Positions 1 through 8,599 of a stretch of DNA of 61,400 bases are shown piece after piece. The position numbers were made by a program, and so were the translations under genes. The number at the start of each line of letters is the position of its first letter. The stretch's first letter is position 1. The notes under the pieces were generated by a model, which saw nothing but the letters and a program-made list of their open reading frames with translations, searched no databases and was not told the DNA's origin. This DNA comes from Phenylobacterium sp. GTDB taxonomy: Bacteria; Pseudomonadota; Alphaproteobacteria; Caulobacterales; Caulobacteraceae. Location: positions 1 through 61,400 of the forward strand of contig NZ_JAICYI010000011.1 in assembly GCF_025934275.1 (NCBI RefSeq), given 5' to 3'.

Positions 1-2
1 AG

Positions 3-551
3 GTCGTGCTGCAGGTGATCGATCCGGCGCGGCCGCAGGCGTTCGGGCCCGACCTCGTGCTGATCGTGGCGCTGGTCAAGCGCGCCCGGCTGGAGACCAT
101 CGTCGAGAAGGCGGCCGAGCTGGGCGCCGCGCGCGTGCGCCTGGTCATCACCGAACGCACCAACGCCGACCACACCCGCATCGAGCGCCTCGCCGCCATC
201 GCCGCGGAAGCCGCCGAGCAGACCGGACGGCTGGACGTGCCGGAGATCGCAGCCCCCGTGAAGCTCGACCGCCTGATCGCCGACTGGCCCGCCGAGCGCC
301 GCCGCCTGCTGTTCTGCGACGAAGCCGGCGACGCCCAACCGATCCTTGCGGCGCTCCGCGACCTGCCGCCGGGCCCTTGGGCTATTCTCATAGGTCCGGA
401 AGGCGGCTTCTCGCCGAAGGAGCGCGAGCTCCTCCGCGCGCAGCCGTTCACGATCGCTGCGAGCCTGGGCCCGCGCATCCTGCGCGCCGACACGGCCGCC
501 ATCGCGGCGCTCGCGCTCTGGCAGGCGGCGCTCGGCGACTGGCGCTCTTGA
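3..551 (+). CDS. rsmE: 16S rRNA (uracil-1498-N3)-methyltransferase RsmE, 5'-truncated by the window edge
   Basis: RsmE methylates N3 of U1498 in 16S rRNA using S-adenosylmethionine and acts in the cytoplasm on the 30S subunit. The reading frame is open to the left edge, so the N-terminal PUA-like part lies outside the window. What remains is the SPOUT methyltransferase domain: the ELGA segment near the start, then the family motif GPEGGFSPKE and the knot-forming LGPRILRADTA segment close to the C-terminus. These two motifs, in this order, are diagnostic. The gene ends 81 bases before gshA on the same strand; rsmE-gshA adjacency is, to my knowledge, common in alphaproteobacteria. Confidence 0.93.
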   Translation, partial: VVLQVIDPARPQAFGPDLVLIVALVKRARLETIVEKAAELGAARVRLVITERTNADHTRIERLAAIAAEAAEQTGRLDVPEIAAPVKLDRLIADWPAERRRLLFCDEAGDAQPILAALRDLPPGPWAILIGPEGGFSPKERELLRAQPFTIAASLGPRILRADTAAIAALALWQAALGDWRS

Positions 552-632
552 GCTTCTCCGATTTGCGCCCACCTATCTTGGCAGCGTAAGGATTTCGGCC
601 GGACCTCGCGGGTTGGGCTGGGGAGGTGATGG

Positions 633-1988
633 ATGGCCGAGGTCGCCTGCGACGATCGTCCGCTGGTGTTTGCGGACCTGGTCAGCTGGTTCGAGGCGGG
701 GGCCAAGCCGAAGGCCGACTGGCGCGTCGGCGCCGAGCACGAGAAGTTCGTCTTCCGCCTGGGCTCGCACGCCCCCGTCCCCTATGAGCCGCAGGGCATC
801 AAGGCGTTGCTGGAAGGCCTCGGGCGCTACGGCTGGGCGCCGGTCTACGAGGGGGACAACGTCATCGCCCTGGAGCGCGGCGCCGCCAGCGTGAGCCTCG
901 AGCCAGGCGGCCAGTTCGAGCTCTCCGGCGCCCCCTTGGAGACCATCCACGACATCTGCGAGGAGACCGGCGGCCATCTGCAGGAGGTGAAGGTCGTCGC
1001 CGACGAGCTGGGCTTGGGTTTCCTCGGCCTCGGCTACACCCCGATCTGGACGCGCGAGCAGGTCCCGGTCATGCCCAAGGGCCGTTACAAGATCATGCGC
1101 GGCTACATGCCCAAAGTCGGCGGCCAGGGCCTCGACATGATGTTCCGCACCTGCACGGTGCAGGCCAACCTCGACTTCGGCTCGGAAGCCGACATGGTGG
1201 CCAAGTTCCGCACCTCGCTGGCGCTGCAGCCGATCGCCACCGCGCTGTTCGCCAACTCGCCGTTCCGGGAGGGCCGGCCCACCGGGCTGGTGTCCACGCG
1301 CGCGGTGGTCTGGACGGACACCGATCCCGACCGCACCGGGATGCTGGATTTCGTGTTCGCCGACGGCTTCGGCTTCGAGACCTACGCCAACTACGCCCTC
1401 GACGTGCCGATGTATTTCGTCAAGCGCGACGGCCGCTACATCGACGTGGCCGGCCGCTCGTTCCGCGCCTTCATGAAGGGCGAGCTGCCGGAGCTGCCCG
1501 GCGAGAAACCGACCCTGAAGGACTGGGCCGACCACACCACGACGCTGTTCCCGGAGGTGCGGCTGAAGCAGTACCTGGAGATGCGCGGCGCCGACTCCGG
1601 ACCCTGGAGCCGGCTCTGCGCCCTGCCGGCGCTCTGGACCGGCGTGCTCTACGACGCCGCTGCGCTATCGGCGGCCTGGGATCTCTGCAAGGGCTGGGAG
1701 ATCGCCGACCACGAGCGGCTGCGCGAGGACGTGGCGCGCATCGGGTTGAAAGCCGAGGTGGCGGGCCGCACCGTCCAGGACGTAGCCCAGGACATGCTGG
1801 CCATCGCCCGCGAAGGCCTGAAGCGGCGCAACCGACTGTCGGGCGGCCTCGTCGACGAGAGCGGCTACCTGGCCGAGCTCGACACCATCGCCGAGACCGG
1901 CGTCACGCCCGCCGAGCGCCTTCTTGAGCTCTACAGCGGCCCCTGGGCTGGCGACGTCAGCAAGGTCTTCGAGGCTTTCGCCTACTAG
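633..1988 (+). CDS. gshA: Glutamate-cysteine ligase (plant/alphaproteobacterial type)
   Basis: This enzyme catalyses the ATP-dependent joining of L-glutamate and L-cysteine, the first step of glutathione synthesis, in the cytosol. The 451-residue length and motifs fit the GCS2/plant-type family rather than the E. coli type. GAEHEKF lies at residues 33-39 and EPGGQFELSG near residue 90, forming the glutamate/ATP site. MMFRTCTVQANLDF and QPIATALFANSPF follow in the middle. The ATG is preceded by GGGAGG at six bases spacing, which decides this start over an out-of-frame ATG four bases upstream. The 3' end overlaps by 4 bp the convergent protease/TPR gene. Confidence 0.95.
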   Translation: MAEVACDDRPLVFADLVSWFEAGAKPKADWRVGAEHEKFVFRLGSHAPVPYEPQGIKALLEGLGRYGWAPVYEGDNVIALERGAASVSLEPGGQFELSGAPLETIHDICEETGGHLQEVKVVADELGLGFLGLGYTPIWTREQVPVMPKGRYKIMRGYMPKVGGQGLDMMFRTCTVQANLDFGSEADMVAKFRTSLALQPIATALFANSPFREGRPTGLVSTRAVVWTDTDPDRTGMLDFVFADGFGFETYANYALDVPMYFVKRDGRYIDVAGRSFRAFMKGELPELPGEKPTLKDWADHTTTLFPEVRLKQYLEMRGADSGPWSRLCALPALWTGVLYDAAALSAAWDLCKGWEIADHERLREDVARIGLKAEVAGRTVQDVAQDMLAIAREGLKRRNRLSGGLVDESGYLAELDTIAETGVTPAERLLELYSGPWAGDVSKVFEAFAY

Positions 1989-3793
1989 CCGCCGCCGGCG
2001 CGGGTGTCGATGCCGTGGCGCTTGGCCGTGGCCGGCAGATTCGGGGCGATCTGCGTCGCGGCCTGCAGATCGGCCTCGCCCTCGGCCTTGAGGCCCTTGC
2101 CGATCCTGGCCAGCCCGCGCCCGTAGAGGGACCAGGCGAGCTTCGGCTGCAGCTTCAGCGCCTCGTCATAGTCGGCGATCGCCAGATCGAGCTCACCGCG
2201 GCGCAGATGCGCCAGCCCGCGGCTGTCGAACAGCGCCGCTATGTGCGGGCCGCGACGCACCGCGGCTTCGCAATCGGCCAGGGCCTTGTCGAGCTCATGT
2301 CCCCACAGCGAGCGCGCCCAGCAGCGGCCGTTGAGCGCGTCGACCATGCGCTCGCTCTTCGGATGCGCCGCGATCCAGGTGTCGTAGTGGACGACGGCCG
2401 GCTCGAAGCGGCTGCTCGCCGAATAGAGCCCGGCGACCGCAAGCTCGCGGTCGGGATCGGCCCGGATCACGGTCTCGAAGTCGCTGCTCGCCCGATGCTC
2501 GTCGCCCGAGGCGAGATAAAGATTGCCGCGCTCGATGAGCGCGTTCATGTCGTCGGGCTTGAGCTTCAGCACCTCATCGAGGTCGGCCATGGCCAGCACG
2601 GGGCGCCGCTCGCCGATATGAGCCTCGGCGCGATGGCGGAAATACTCGGGATTCTTCGGATCCAGTTCGCTCGCTTTGGTGAAGTCAGCGACCGCAGCCG
2701 CGAAGTCGCGGCGCGACATCGAGGCCTGGCCGCGTCGGGCGAAGCCGGCGGCGTCGCTGGGCGTATCGGCATACTGCTCGGTGGGCGCGGGCAGGGTCGC
2801 GCCGGGCGCTCCGGCTGGCGCGCCGGCGCTCGCGACGGTCGACGGACGGCCCAACTGGAACACGGGACCGCCGTTGTAGGTGAAGAAAATCTTGTGCTGC
2901 TGCTTGGAGACATAGATGCGGTGCGACAGGAAGAAGTCCGCGCCGAGCAGCATGTCCTCGCCGTCGAGGCTCAGGGCGGCGACGCGCAGGCGCGTGTGCT
3001 TGATCTGCTCGCCGCCGATATCGAGGCTGTCAAATGGCGCGATCCAGCTTTCGAAGACGCGGCCGCCGATTCCACCTGAGATGCCCGAGGCCTGGACGCC
3101 CGGACCGTCGGCGCGGAATCCCAGCCGTTCGGCGGTGGCGCGCTTGAGATAGGAGACCGGCGAGCCGGTGTCGAAGGTGACGCGGATCGTCTGACCGTTG
3201 ATCTTGGCTTCGCCGCGGAGGTGCGGCGTCTCCGGCCTGATCGGCTCCAGGTCCACCTCGCTCACCGTCTGCGAGCCCGCCCAGTAGGCGGGAATCGCGT
3301 GCTGGCAATCGGGCGACGGATGCATCAACCGGATCACCCCGTTGCCAAGATCGTATTCGGTGTCCATGGCCGACATGACGTTCTGACCGAGGACGCCGGC
3401 GGTCGGGGAGCCGATCGAGGGCAGGACAAGGAAGGGAACCCGTGGAATGTCGAGACCCTCGCCGAGGCCGAGCTTGTCGACCAGAGCGATGTCGACCCGG
3501 GCGTCGGTGCCGCCGGTTCCCTTGACGTAGTAGCCGATGGGCGCGGGATGGCTATCCAGTTTGAGCCGCTTCACGGCCTCGCGGTTCATGAAGCTGTAGA
3601 AGGCTCCGCTGTCGACCATGAAGGTGGTGTCCTGGCCGTCCACCTTCACAGTCACATGGGCCCTCAGCCCGACCATGGTGACCGGGAACTCGGCCACCTT
3701 GCCGATGTCGCACCTTGGCGCGGCCAGGGCGGCTGCGCCTTGCGTGGCGAGCGCCGCGAGAACCGACGCGAAGAGGATCGCTTTCCCACCCAT
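1985..3793 (-). CDS. Secreted tandem retropepsin-like aspartyl protease with TPR tail
   Basis: The protein has 602 residues. It starts with a signal peptide (hydrophobic residues 5-24, probable cleavage after ALAA). Two retropepsin-like halves follow, each with its own catalytic triplet: DSG at residues 61-63 and DTG at residues 208-210. Each half ends in a second hydrophobic-GQN/GAD segment (LGQNVMSAMD; LLGADFFLSH). Both lobes are therefore in one chain, unlike viral retropepsins that dimerise. A low-complexity Ala/Pro linker (about 315-335) leads to six or seven TPR units (about 345-590). The location is probably periplasmic. Natural substrate and partners are unknown. No strong ribosome site precedes the ATG, so the start rests on the signal peptide. 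Confidence 0.82.
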   Translation of the reverse strand: MGGKAILFASVLAALATQGAAALAAPRCDIGKVAEFPVTMVGLRAHVTVKVDGQDTTFMVDSGAFYSFMNREAVKRLKLDSHPAPIGYYVKGTGGTDARVDIALVDKLGLGEGLDIPRVPFLVLPSIGSPTAGVLGQNVMSAMDTEYDLGNGVIRLMHPSPDCQHAIPAYWAGSQTVSEVDLEPIRPETPHLRGEAKINGQTIRVTFDTGSPVSYLKRATAERLGFRADGPGVQASGISGGIGGRVFESWIAPFDSLDIGGEQIKHTRLRVAALSLDGEDMLLGADFFLSHRIYVSKQQHKIFFTYNGGPVFQLGRPSTVASAGAPAGAPGATLPAPTEQYADTPSDAAGFARRGQASMSRRDFAAAVADFTKASELDPKNPEYFRHRAEAHIGERRPVLAMADLDEVLKLKPDDMNALIERGNLYLASGDEHRASSDFETVIRADPDRELAVAGLYSASSRFEPAVVHYDTWIAAHPKSERMVDALNGRCWARSLWGHELDKALADCEAAVRRGPHIAALFDSRGLAHLRRGELDLAIADYDEALKLQPKLAWSLYGRGLARIGKGLKAEGEADLQAATQIAPNLPATAKRHGIDTRAGGG

Positions 3794-3871
3794 AGGTGGA
3801 AGCCTAGGACGGCCAAGCTCGCCTGCGAAGGCGAAAACTGACGCGGCGGCGCCGAGACGAGCGCCGACGCC

Positions 3872-4381
3872 TTAGCGAACTCCGCCCTCCTCCTGGCCGG
3901 GCGTGCCGGCGTCGGGTTCCCAGCGTTCGGCCTGGCTGCGGCCGTCGCCGGAGTCGGTGTGCCGGACCACCTCGTCCACGCTCGCAGGCTCGCTGCGGTG
4001 ATGCGGGTTCACCGCCGCATCGTCCACCGGATAAACCTCGACCCCCTTGGCGCGGTCGAAGGCCAGCCGGCCGGTGATCGGCTCCATAGCCTCGTAGGGA
4101 GCCTCGTAAGACCACACCGCGTTCTCGGCGAACTCCCCGTCCATCAGGATCGTGTAGTAGCTGGCGTCGCCCTTGTAGGGGCAGTGGGTGACCTTGTCCT
4201 GACGCGACATGTATTCCATGCCCACGTCCTCGCGCGGGAAATAGACGACCGGGTCATGGCCGGCTTCGCTAAGGATCAGGGCGTCGTCGCTGTCGGCGAT
4301 GACGTGACCGGCGAAGAACGCCCGCCAGCGGCTCCGGGCGGGCTCGAGCGTGATCGGATGATCGGGGCCGGGCTTCAGCAT
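3872..4381 (-). CDS. DUF427 domain protein
   Basis: This is a small cytosolic protein of about 169 residues with the DUF427 fold. The core motif is YFPREDV followed by HCPYKGDASYY, and a later WSYEAPYE segment belongs to the same family. The biochemical role of DUF427 proteins is not established. The start is the internal ATG (MLKPGPDHP), because AGGAGG lies about five bases upstream; a longer reading frame to 4471 has an arginine- and alanine-rich leader unlike the family. The C-terminal 40 residues are acidic and low complexity. It is divergent from the POT transporter, with 170 bp between the starts. Confidence 0.85.
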   Translation of the reverse strand: MLKPGPDHPITLEPARSRWRAFFAGHVIADSDDALILSEAGHDPVVYFPREDVGMEYMSRQDKVTHCPYKGDASYYTILMDGEFAENAVWSYEAPYEAMEPITGRLAFDRAKGVEVYPVDDAAVNPHHRSEPASVDEVVRHTDSGDGRSQAERWEPDAGTPGQEEGGVR

Positions 4382-4551
4382 GCGGGGTCCTCCTGTCGCC
4401 TTCTCAAACGCGCGGGCCGCAAGGCGGGCTCCGCCGGGGCAGGCCCTTGCTTGTGCCTCGGCGCCTCGCATGATCTTCTCCCACGAAATCGCCGAAGCGC
4501 GCGCGAAAAAGACCCCTCCGAGGCGTCGCGGCGCCTAACTCAGGACGCTTC

Positions 4552-6411
4552 ATGGACATCGTCTTCGTAGCCGGGGTCGTGGTCAGCCTGGCGACCGCCA
4601 TCCCCGTGCTCATCCAGCTGCGCCACCACCCCCGCGGGCTGACCATCCTGTTCTTCGCCGAGATGTGGGAGCGCTTCTCCTACTACGGCATGCGCGGCCT
4701 GCTGATCTTCTTCCTGACCCAGCACTTCCTGTTCGACGACACGGTGGCCAACGGCCAGTACGGCGCCTACACCTCGCTGGTCTACCTGATGCCGCTGGTC
4801 GGCGGCTTCCTGGCCGATCGCTTCCTCGGAGCGCGCAAGGCGGTGGCGTTCGGCGCCCTGCTGCTGGTGCTCGGCCACACCACCATGGCGTTCGAAGGCA
4901 AGCCTGCCGTGCAGGTGATGACCTACCACGGCGCGCGCTACGAATTTCAGGTCACCGGGCGGGCCGACAGCCGGCAGGTGCATCTGCTCGTGGCCGGGAA
5001 GCCCTACGCTTACGGCCCGGCTTCGGACGGCGGCCTCGACATCAAGGGCCTGCCCGCCGGCGCGCCGCTGCCGCCCCATCTGGTCAAGGGCGACTACCAG
5101 CTGTCGGTCGAAGACCCGAACCCGATGTTCAAGAACGTCGTCTACCTGGCGCTCGCCCTGATCATCATGGGGGTCGGCTTCCTGAAGGCCAACATCTCCT
5201 CGATCGTGGGCCAGCTCTATCCGCAAGGCGATCCGCGGCGCGACCCGGGCTTCACCCTCTACTACTTCGGCATCAACCTGGGCTCGTTCTGGGCCGCCAT
5301 CGCCTGCGGCTGGCTCGGCCAGACGATCGGCTGGTGGGCGGGCTTCGGCGCCGCCGGGGTCGGTATGCTCGTGGGCTGGATCGTCTTCGTCCTCGGCAAG
5401 CCCCTGCTCGAAGGCAAGGGCGAGCCGCCCGACCCTGCCGCGCTGCGCAAGCCGGTGCTGGGTCCGCTGAACGGCGAATGGAGCATCTATCTGCTCGGCC
5501 TGGTCGGCGTGGGCCTGATCTTCGTCGTCGTGCAGAGCTACGCGATCGTCGGTTGGCTGCTTGGCCTGGGAACCATCGCGACGCTCGCCTATCTCGGCTG
5601 GTACATGGCGGCCAAATGCGGCAAGGCCGAGCGCGAGCGGCTGATGCTGGCCATCGTCCTGATCCTCGGCTCGGTGGTCTTCTGGGCGCTTTACGAGCAA
5701 GGCGGCTCTTCGCTCAACCAGTTCGCCGAGCGCAACGTCGACCTGCGGCTCTGGGCGGGACAATCGATGACGCCGGCCCAGACGCAATCGTTCCAGGCGA
5801 GCTGGATTCTGATCTTCGCGCCGGTGTTCTCGGCGCTTTGGGCCTGGCTCGGGCGCCGCGGGCGCGACCCGAATCCCGTGTTCAAGTTCGCGCTTGGGCT
5901 GCTGCTCGTGGGAGCCAGCTACTTCGTGATCGTCGGCGCCGCGGCGGCGTTCGTCGGGCCCGGCTACAAGATCCCGCTGTTGATGCTGGCGCTGGCCTAC
6001 CTCGCCCAGACCACCGGCGAGCTCTGCCTGTCGCCGGTCGGGCTGTCGCAGATGACCAAGCTCGCCCCGCCGATGCTGATTTCCACCCTGATGGCGACGT
6101 GGTTTCTCGGCACCTCCGGCGCCCAGTGGCTGGCCGCCAAGATCGCCCAGCTCACGGCCGCCGACTCCATCGCCGGCCAGGTGCTCGATCCCGGCAAGGC
6201 GCTCGCCACCTACGTCCATGTGTTCAGCATGATCGGTGCGTGGGGCCTCGGCGCGGGCGTGCTGTTCGTGGTCCTCGCGCCGTTCCTCAAGCACTTGGCG
6301 CACGGCGCCAGCGACACCCGCCCGCAGCAGCCGGAGCCGACCGCGCCGACGCTCGACGGGGAGCGGCAGGCGGTGAACCCCCAGGCCGCCCGCGCCGACC
6401 GCCGCGTCTAG
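4552..6411 (+). CDS. POT/PTR-family proton-coupled peptide transporter
   Basis: This is an inner-membrane transporter expected to import di- and tripeptides with protons. The family signature ExxERFxYYG is present as EMWERFSYYG around residues 35-44, followed by hydrophobic helices throughout. At 619 residues it is longer than E. coli DtpA (about 500). The excess includes a polar insert at about residues 110-190 after the first helices, probably an extracytoplasmic loop, and a Pro-rich polar C-terminus. LYEQGGSSLNQFA and TTGELCLSPVGLS are typical late motifs of the family. The gene stands alone; it converges with the receptor-like gene, overlapping by 4 bp. Confidence 0.93.
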   Translation: MDIVFVAGVVVSLATAIPVLIQLRHHPRGLTILFFAEMWERFSYYGMRGLLIFFLTQHFLFDDTVANGQYGAYTSLVYLMPLVGGFLADRFLGARKAVAFGALLLVLGHTTMAFEGKPAVQVMTYHGARYEFQVTGRADSRQVHLLVAGKPYAYGPASDGGLDIKGLPAGAPLPPHLVKGDYQLSVEDPNPMFKNVVYLALALIIMGVGFLKANISSIVGQLYPQGDPRRDPGFTLYYFGINLGSFWAAIACGWLGQTIGWWAGFGAAGVGMLVGWIVFVLGKPLLEGKGEPPDPAALRKPVLGPLNGEWSIYLLGLVGVGLIFVVVQSYAIVGWLLGLGTIATLAYLGWYMAAKCGKAERERLMLAIVLILGSVVFWALYEQGGSSLNQFAERNVDLRLWAGQSMTPAQTQSFQASWILIFAPVFSALWAWLGRRGRDPNPVFKFALGLLLVGASYFVIVGAAAAFVGPGYKIPLLMLALAYLAQTTGELCLSPVGLSQMTKLAPPMLISTLMATWFLGTSGAQWLAAKIAQLTAADSIAGQVLDPGKALATYVHVFSMIGAWGLGAGVLFVVLAPFLKHLAHGASDTRPQQPEPTAPTLDGERQAVNPQAARADRRV

Positions 6412-8453
6412 CCGATTTCCTTGCGGATGCGGAAATACCAGCTGTAGGGGAAGGTGAAGGTCCGCTCCTGCACGTCGGGCGTGCCGCCCCGCGACCGCGG
6501 CCCGGGGAAGACCAGGAACTCGTCGCGCAGCCGCACATGCGGGTGGTTGATCAGCGGCAGCTCGGCCCTGAGGCTGAGATCGGGCCTGGGCCGCCACTCC
6601 GCGAACGGGTGCGCGAAGGTCTGAAGCTTGAAATTCTCGATGAGGTTGAAGCGGTAGGACCGTTGCTGGAAGCCGCCGAACAGGTCGAAGCCGACGCTCG
6701 CGTTGTACCTGGGCAGGTCCTGGTTGAAGTTCACGCTCCAATCCAGCGGATGCAGATTGGAGATCGCCCGGAGCTGGTGGGTGGTCGGGTCGGTGACGTG
6801 CGACCAGCGCTCGACGACGTCGAACTTCAGCAGCGCGCCCTTCCAGCCGAAGCTGTCGAACCGCAGGGTCCCGGTGGCCTCGACCTCGTCCTTCGTGCCT
6901 GAGCCGATATTGGTCGGCTGATCGAAGACCGAGCCGTCGGCGGCGAACACGGGGCCGCGGTCGACCGCGTCGGTGATCTTGAAGTGGCGCACGGTCAGGA
7001 TCAGGCTCGAGCCGCGCCACAATTGCTGTTCGATAGCCGCCTCCCCCACCCAGTCCTGCTCAGGATTGAGGTTCGGGTTGCCGGCCGTGACTCCGATGCT
7101 GCTCGCCAAGCTGGAGGACGCCACGAAATCGTCGAAGTTGAGCTGCCCCACCACCCGCTCCAGCCGCAGCCGAAGCTGGGTCCCGCGGGTTGCGTTCCAG
7201 GTGACCGCCAGCCGGGGTTTGGCAAACTGCAGGCTCTTGCCCAGCACCACGTCGCCGCGGGACGAGAGGTCGGAGCTTTCGTAGGCGAGATCGGCGTCGA
7301 CAGTGATCGCCGAGATCGGCCGCCAAGCGAGCTTGACGAAGGACTCGGTGCGTTTTTCCTCCACCCGCACGTTGGCGGCCGGCAGCGACTGCGGCGCCCC
7401 GTCCACTGCGAATGAGGTATGGCTTTCGAGCTTGTTGTCGGCGTTCTCCGAGCCCGCCTCGAGGGACAATGTCGCACCGAAACGCTGCTTCAGCACGGCG
7501 CGCAGGATGAGCTCGCTGGAGCTGCGCAGGTTGAAGAAATCGTCCGAGGCGTCGCTGCCGGCCACCGACGGATCGGCGTCGGCCGAGCTGGAGTCGGTCT
7601 TCCGGTGCCGCGAGGTGCGCAGCGCCATCAGCTCCACCGTCGTGTTCGGCCCGAAACTGCGGCTGTAACGGGCGCCGCCCTCGGCGTCGTAGGTCTTCTG
7701 AATGAAGTCGAAGGACTGCAGGTCCGACCCGGGCGAGGTGATGAGATCCTGCTCCGGCTCCTTGAACTTCTCCTGGTTGAAGTAGGTGTTGAGCCTGAGC
7801 CTGCCGCCCATGAGCGGCGTCTCCACCGCGGCGGTGAACTGACCCTGGAGGTCCGTGCCCGCCGTGTTGATGCGCGCGACGAACGGCGGGCGTCCGTCGG
7901 CAAAGCGGATCTCGTTGTGGCCGGGGCCGACTCCGTCATCAGGGCCCTTGCCGACGTGTAGGCTCGCCTCCCAGGTGCGGCGGTGCGTCAGCGCGCCGGA
8001 GCCCTCGAGGCGGACGCCCCCGAGGTTGCGGCCGTCGTTCACGTGCTGATTGGCGAGCGCCAGGATGGCGTGGGCGCCGCCGCCCCTCTTCAAGACCAAG
8101 TTGGCGATGACGGTCTTGCCCTGCATGTCGATGCCGGGCGCGCCGCCGCGGACCACGTCAATCCGCTCGACCTTGGCGGCCGGGATGCGCTGCAGGATGG
8201 CGTCGAGCGCGTCGCTCTTCGAGGCGGGTCGCTCGCCATTGACCAGCACGTTGCCGGCCGCGCCCTCGAAGCCGCGGACGCTGGAGCCGGTATCGAGCAC
8301 GAAGTCCGGGAGGCGGTTCACCATGTCGAGCGCCGTGCCGGTCGTCGCCCCCGCGAAATAGGCCGCGGGATAGGAGGTCAGCCCCTGCTGCGGTGTAGTC
8401 GCGGGCGCGGCGGCGGGCGCCGCCGCCTGGGCGAGGGCAAGCAGGAAGCTCAT
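6408..8453 (-). CDS. TonB-dependent-receptor-like outer membrane protein
   Basis: The protein has about 681 residues. A short hydrophobic, Ala-rich leader is followed by a plug-like domain with GFEGAAGNVLVNGERPASK, an ILQRIPAAKVERIDVVRGGAPG segment and a short VIANLVLKRG strand. The rest alternates polar and aromatic residues, consistent with a beta barrel (for example LRLNTYFNQEKFKEPEQD). The plug matches the subgroup seen in Caulobacterales rather than siderophore receptors with a clear ligand. The start at MSFLLALAQ is chosen because the upstream extension is charged and would mask a signal peptide; GGAGAG lies about ten bases upstream. Substrate unknown. A possible operator lies about 50 bp upstream. 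Confidence 0.85.
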   Translation of the reverse strand: MSFLLALAQAAAPAAAPATTPQQGLTSYPAAYFAGATTGTALDMVNRLPDFVLDTGSSVRGFEGAAGNVLVNGERPASKSDALDAILQRIPAAKVERIDVVRGGAPGIDMQGKTVIANLVLKRGGGAHAILALANQHVNDGRNLGGVRLEGSGALTHRRTWEASLHVGKGPDDGVGPGHNEIRFADGRPPFVARINTAGTDLQGQFTAAVETPLMGGRLRLNTYFNQEKFKEPEQDLITSPGSDLQSFDFIQKTYDAEGGARYSRSFGPNTTVELMALRTSRHRKTDSSSADADPSVAGSDASDDFFNLRSSSELILRAVLKQRFGATLSLEAGSENADNKLESHTSFAVDGAPQSLPAANVRVEEKRTESFVKLAWRPISAITVDADLAYESSDLSSRGDVVLGKSLQFAKPRLAVTWNATRGTQLRLRLERVVGQLNFDDFVASSSLASSIGVTAGNPNLNPEQDWVGEAAIEQQLWRGSSLILTVRHFKITDAVDRGPVFAADGSVFDQPTNIGSGTKDEVEATGTLRFDSFGWKGALLKFDVVERWSHVTDPTTHQLRAISNLHPLDWSVNFNQDLPRYNASVGFDLFGGFQQRSYRFNLIENFKLQTFAHPFAEWRPRPDLSLRAELPLINHPHVRLRDEFLVFPGPRSRGGTPDVQERTFTFPYSWYFRIRKEIG

Positions 8454-8499
8454 CGACGCGGGTCTCTCCTGGACCGGAGATGCGCCGCCTCGCGCGCTT

Positions 8500-8533
8500 C
8501 GGGCCAATTAAATGCCCGTAAGGTGGATTAAAT
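8500..8533. promoter_or_regulatory. Possible operator: inverted repeat and paired ATTAAAT boxes
   Basis: An inverted repeat CGGGC-N9-GCCCG encloses the first of two identical ATTAAAT boxes, at 8507 and 8527, exactly 20 bp apart (about two helical turns). The element lies about 50 bp upstream of the receptor-like gene start and is AT-rich in otherwise GC-rich DNA. It could bind a dimeric regulator of that gene. The TTAA cores are 16 bp apart, so this is not a CtrA box. The assignment is from pattern only. Confidence 0.3.
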
Positions 8534-8599
8534 TCGGGAAAGATTGCCGCCGATATCCTGGCGGCGCGCACATCCCTTCCGCAGCTGGTGCGGCCGGCC

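Noticed and set aside
4540..7020. Very long open frame on the minus strand (826 codons) across the POT transporter and receptor gene
   Set aside because: It runs antisense to two clear genes, is Arg/Gln/His-rich with no family pattern and has no ribosome site; high-GC DNA produces such shadow frames.
8507..8533. Paired TTAA cores as a CtrA binding site
   Set aside because: CtrA needs TTAA-N7-TTAA, but the cores here are 16 bp apart.
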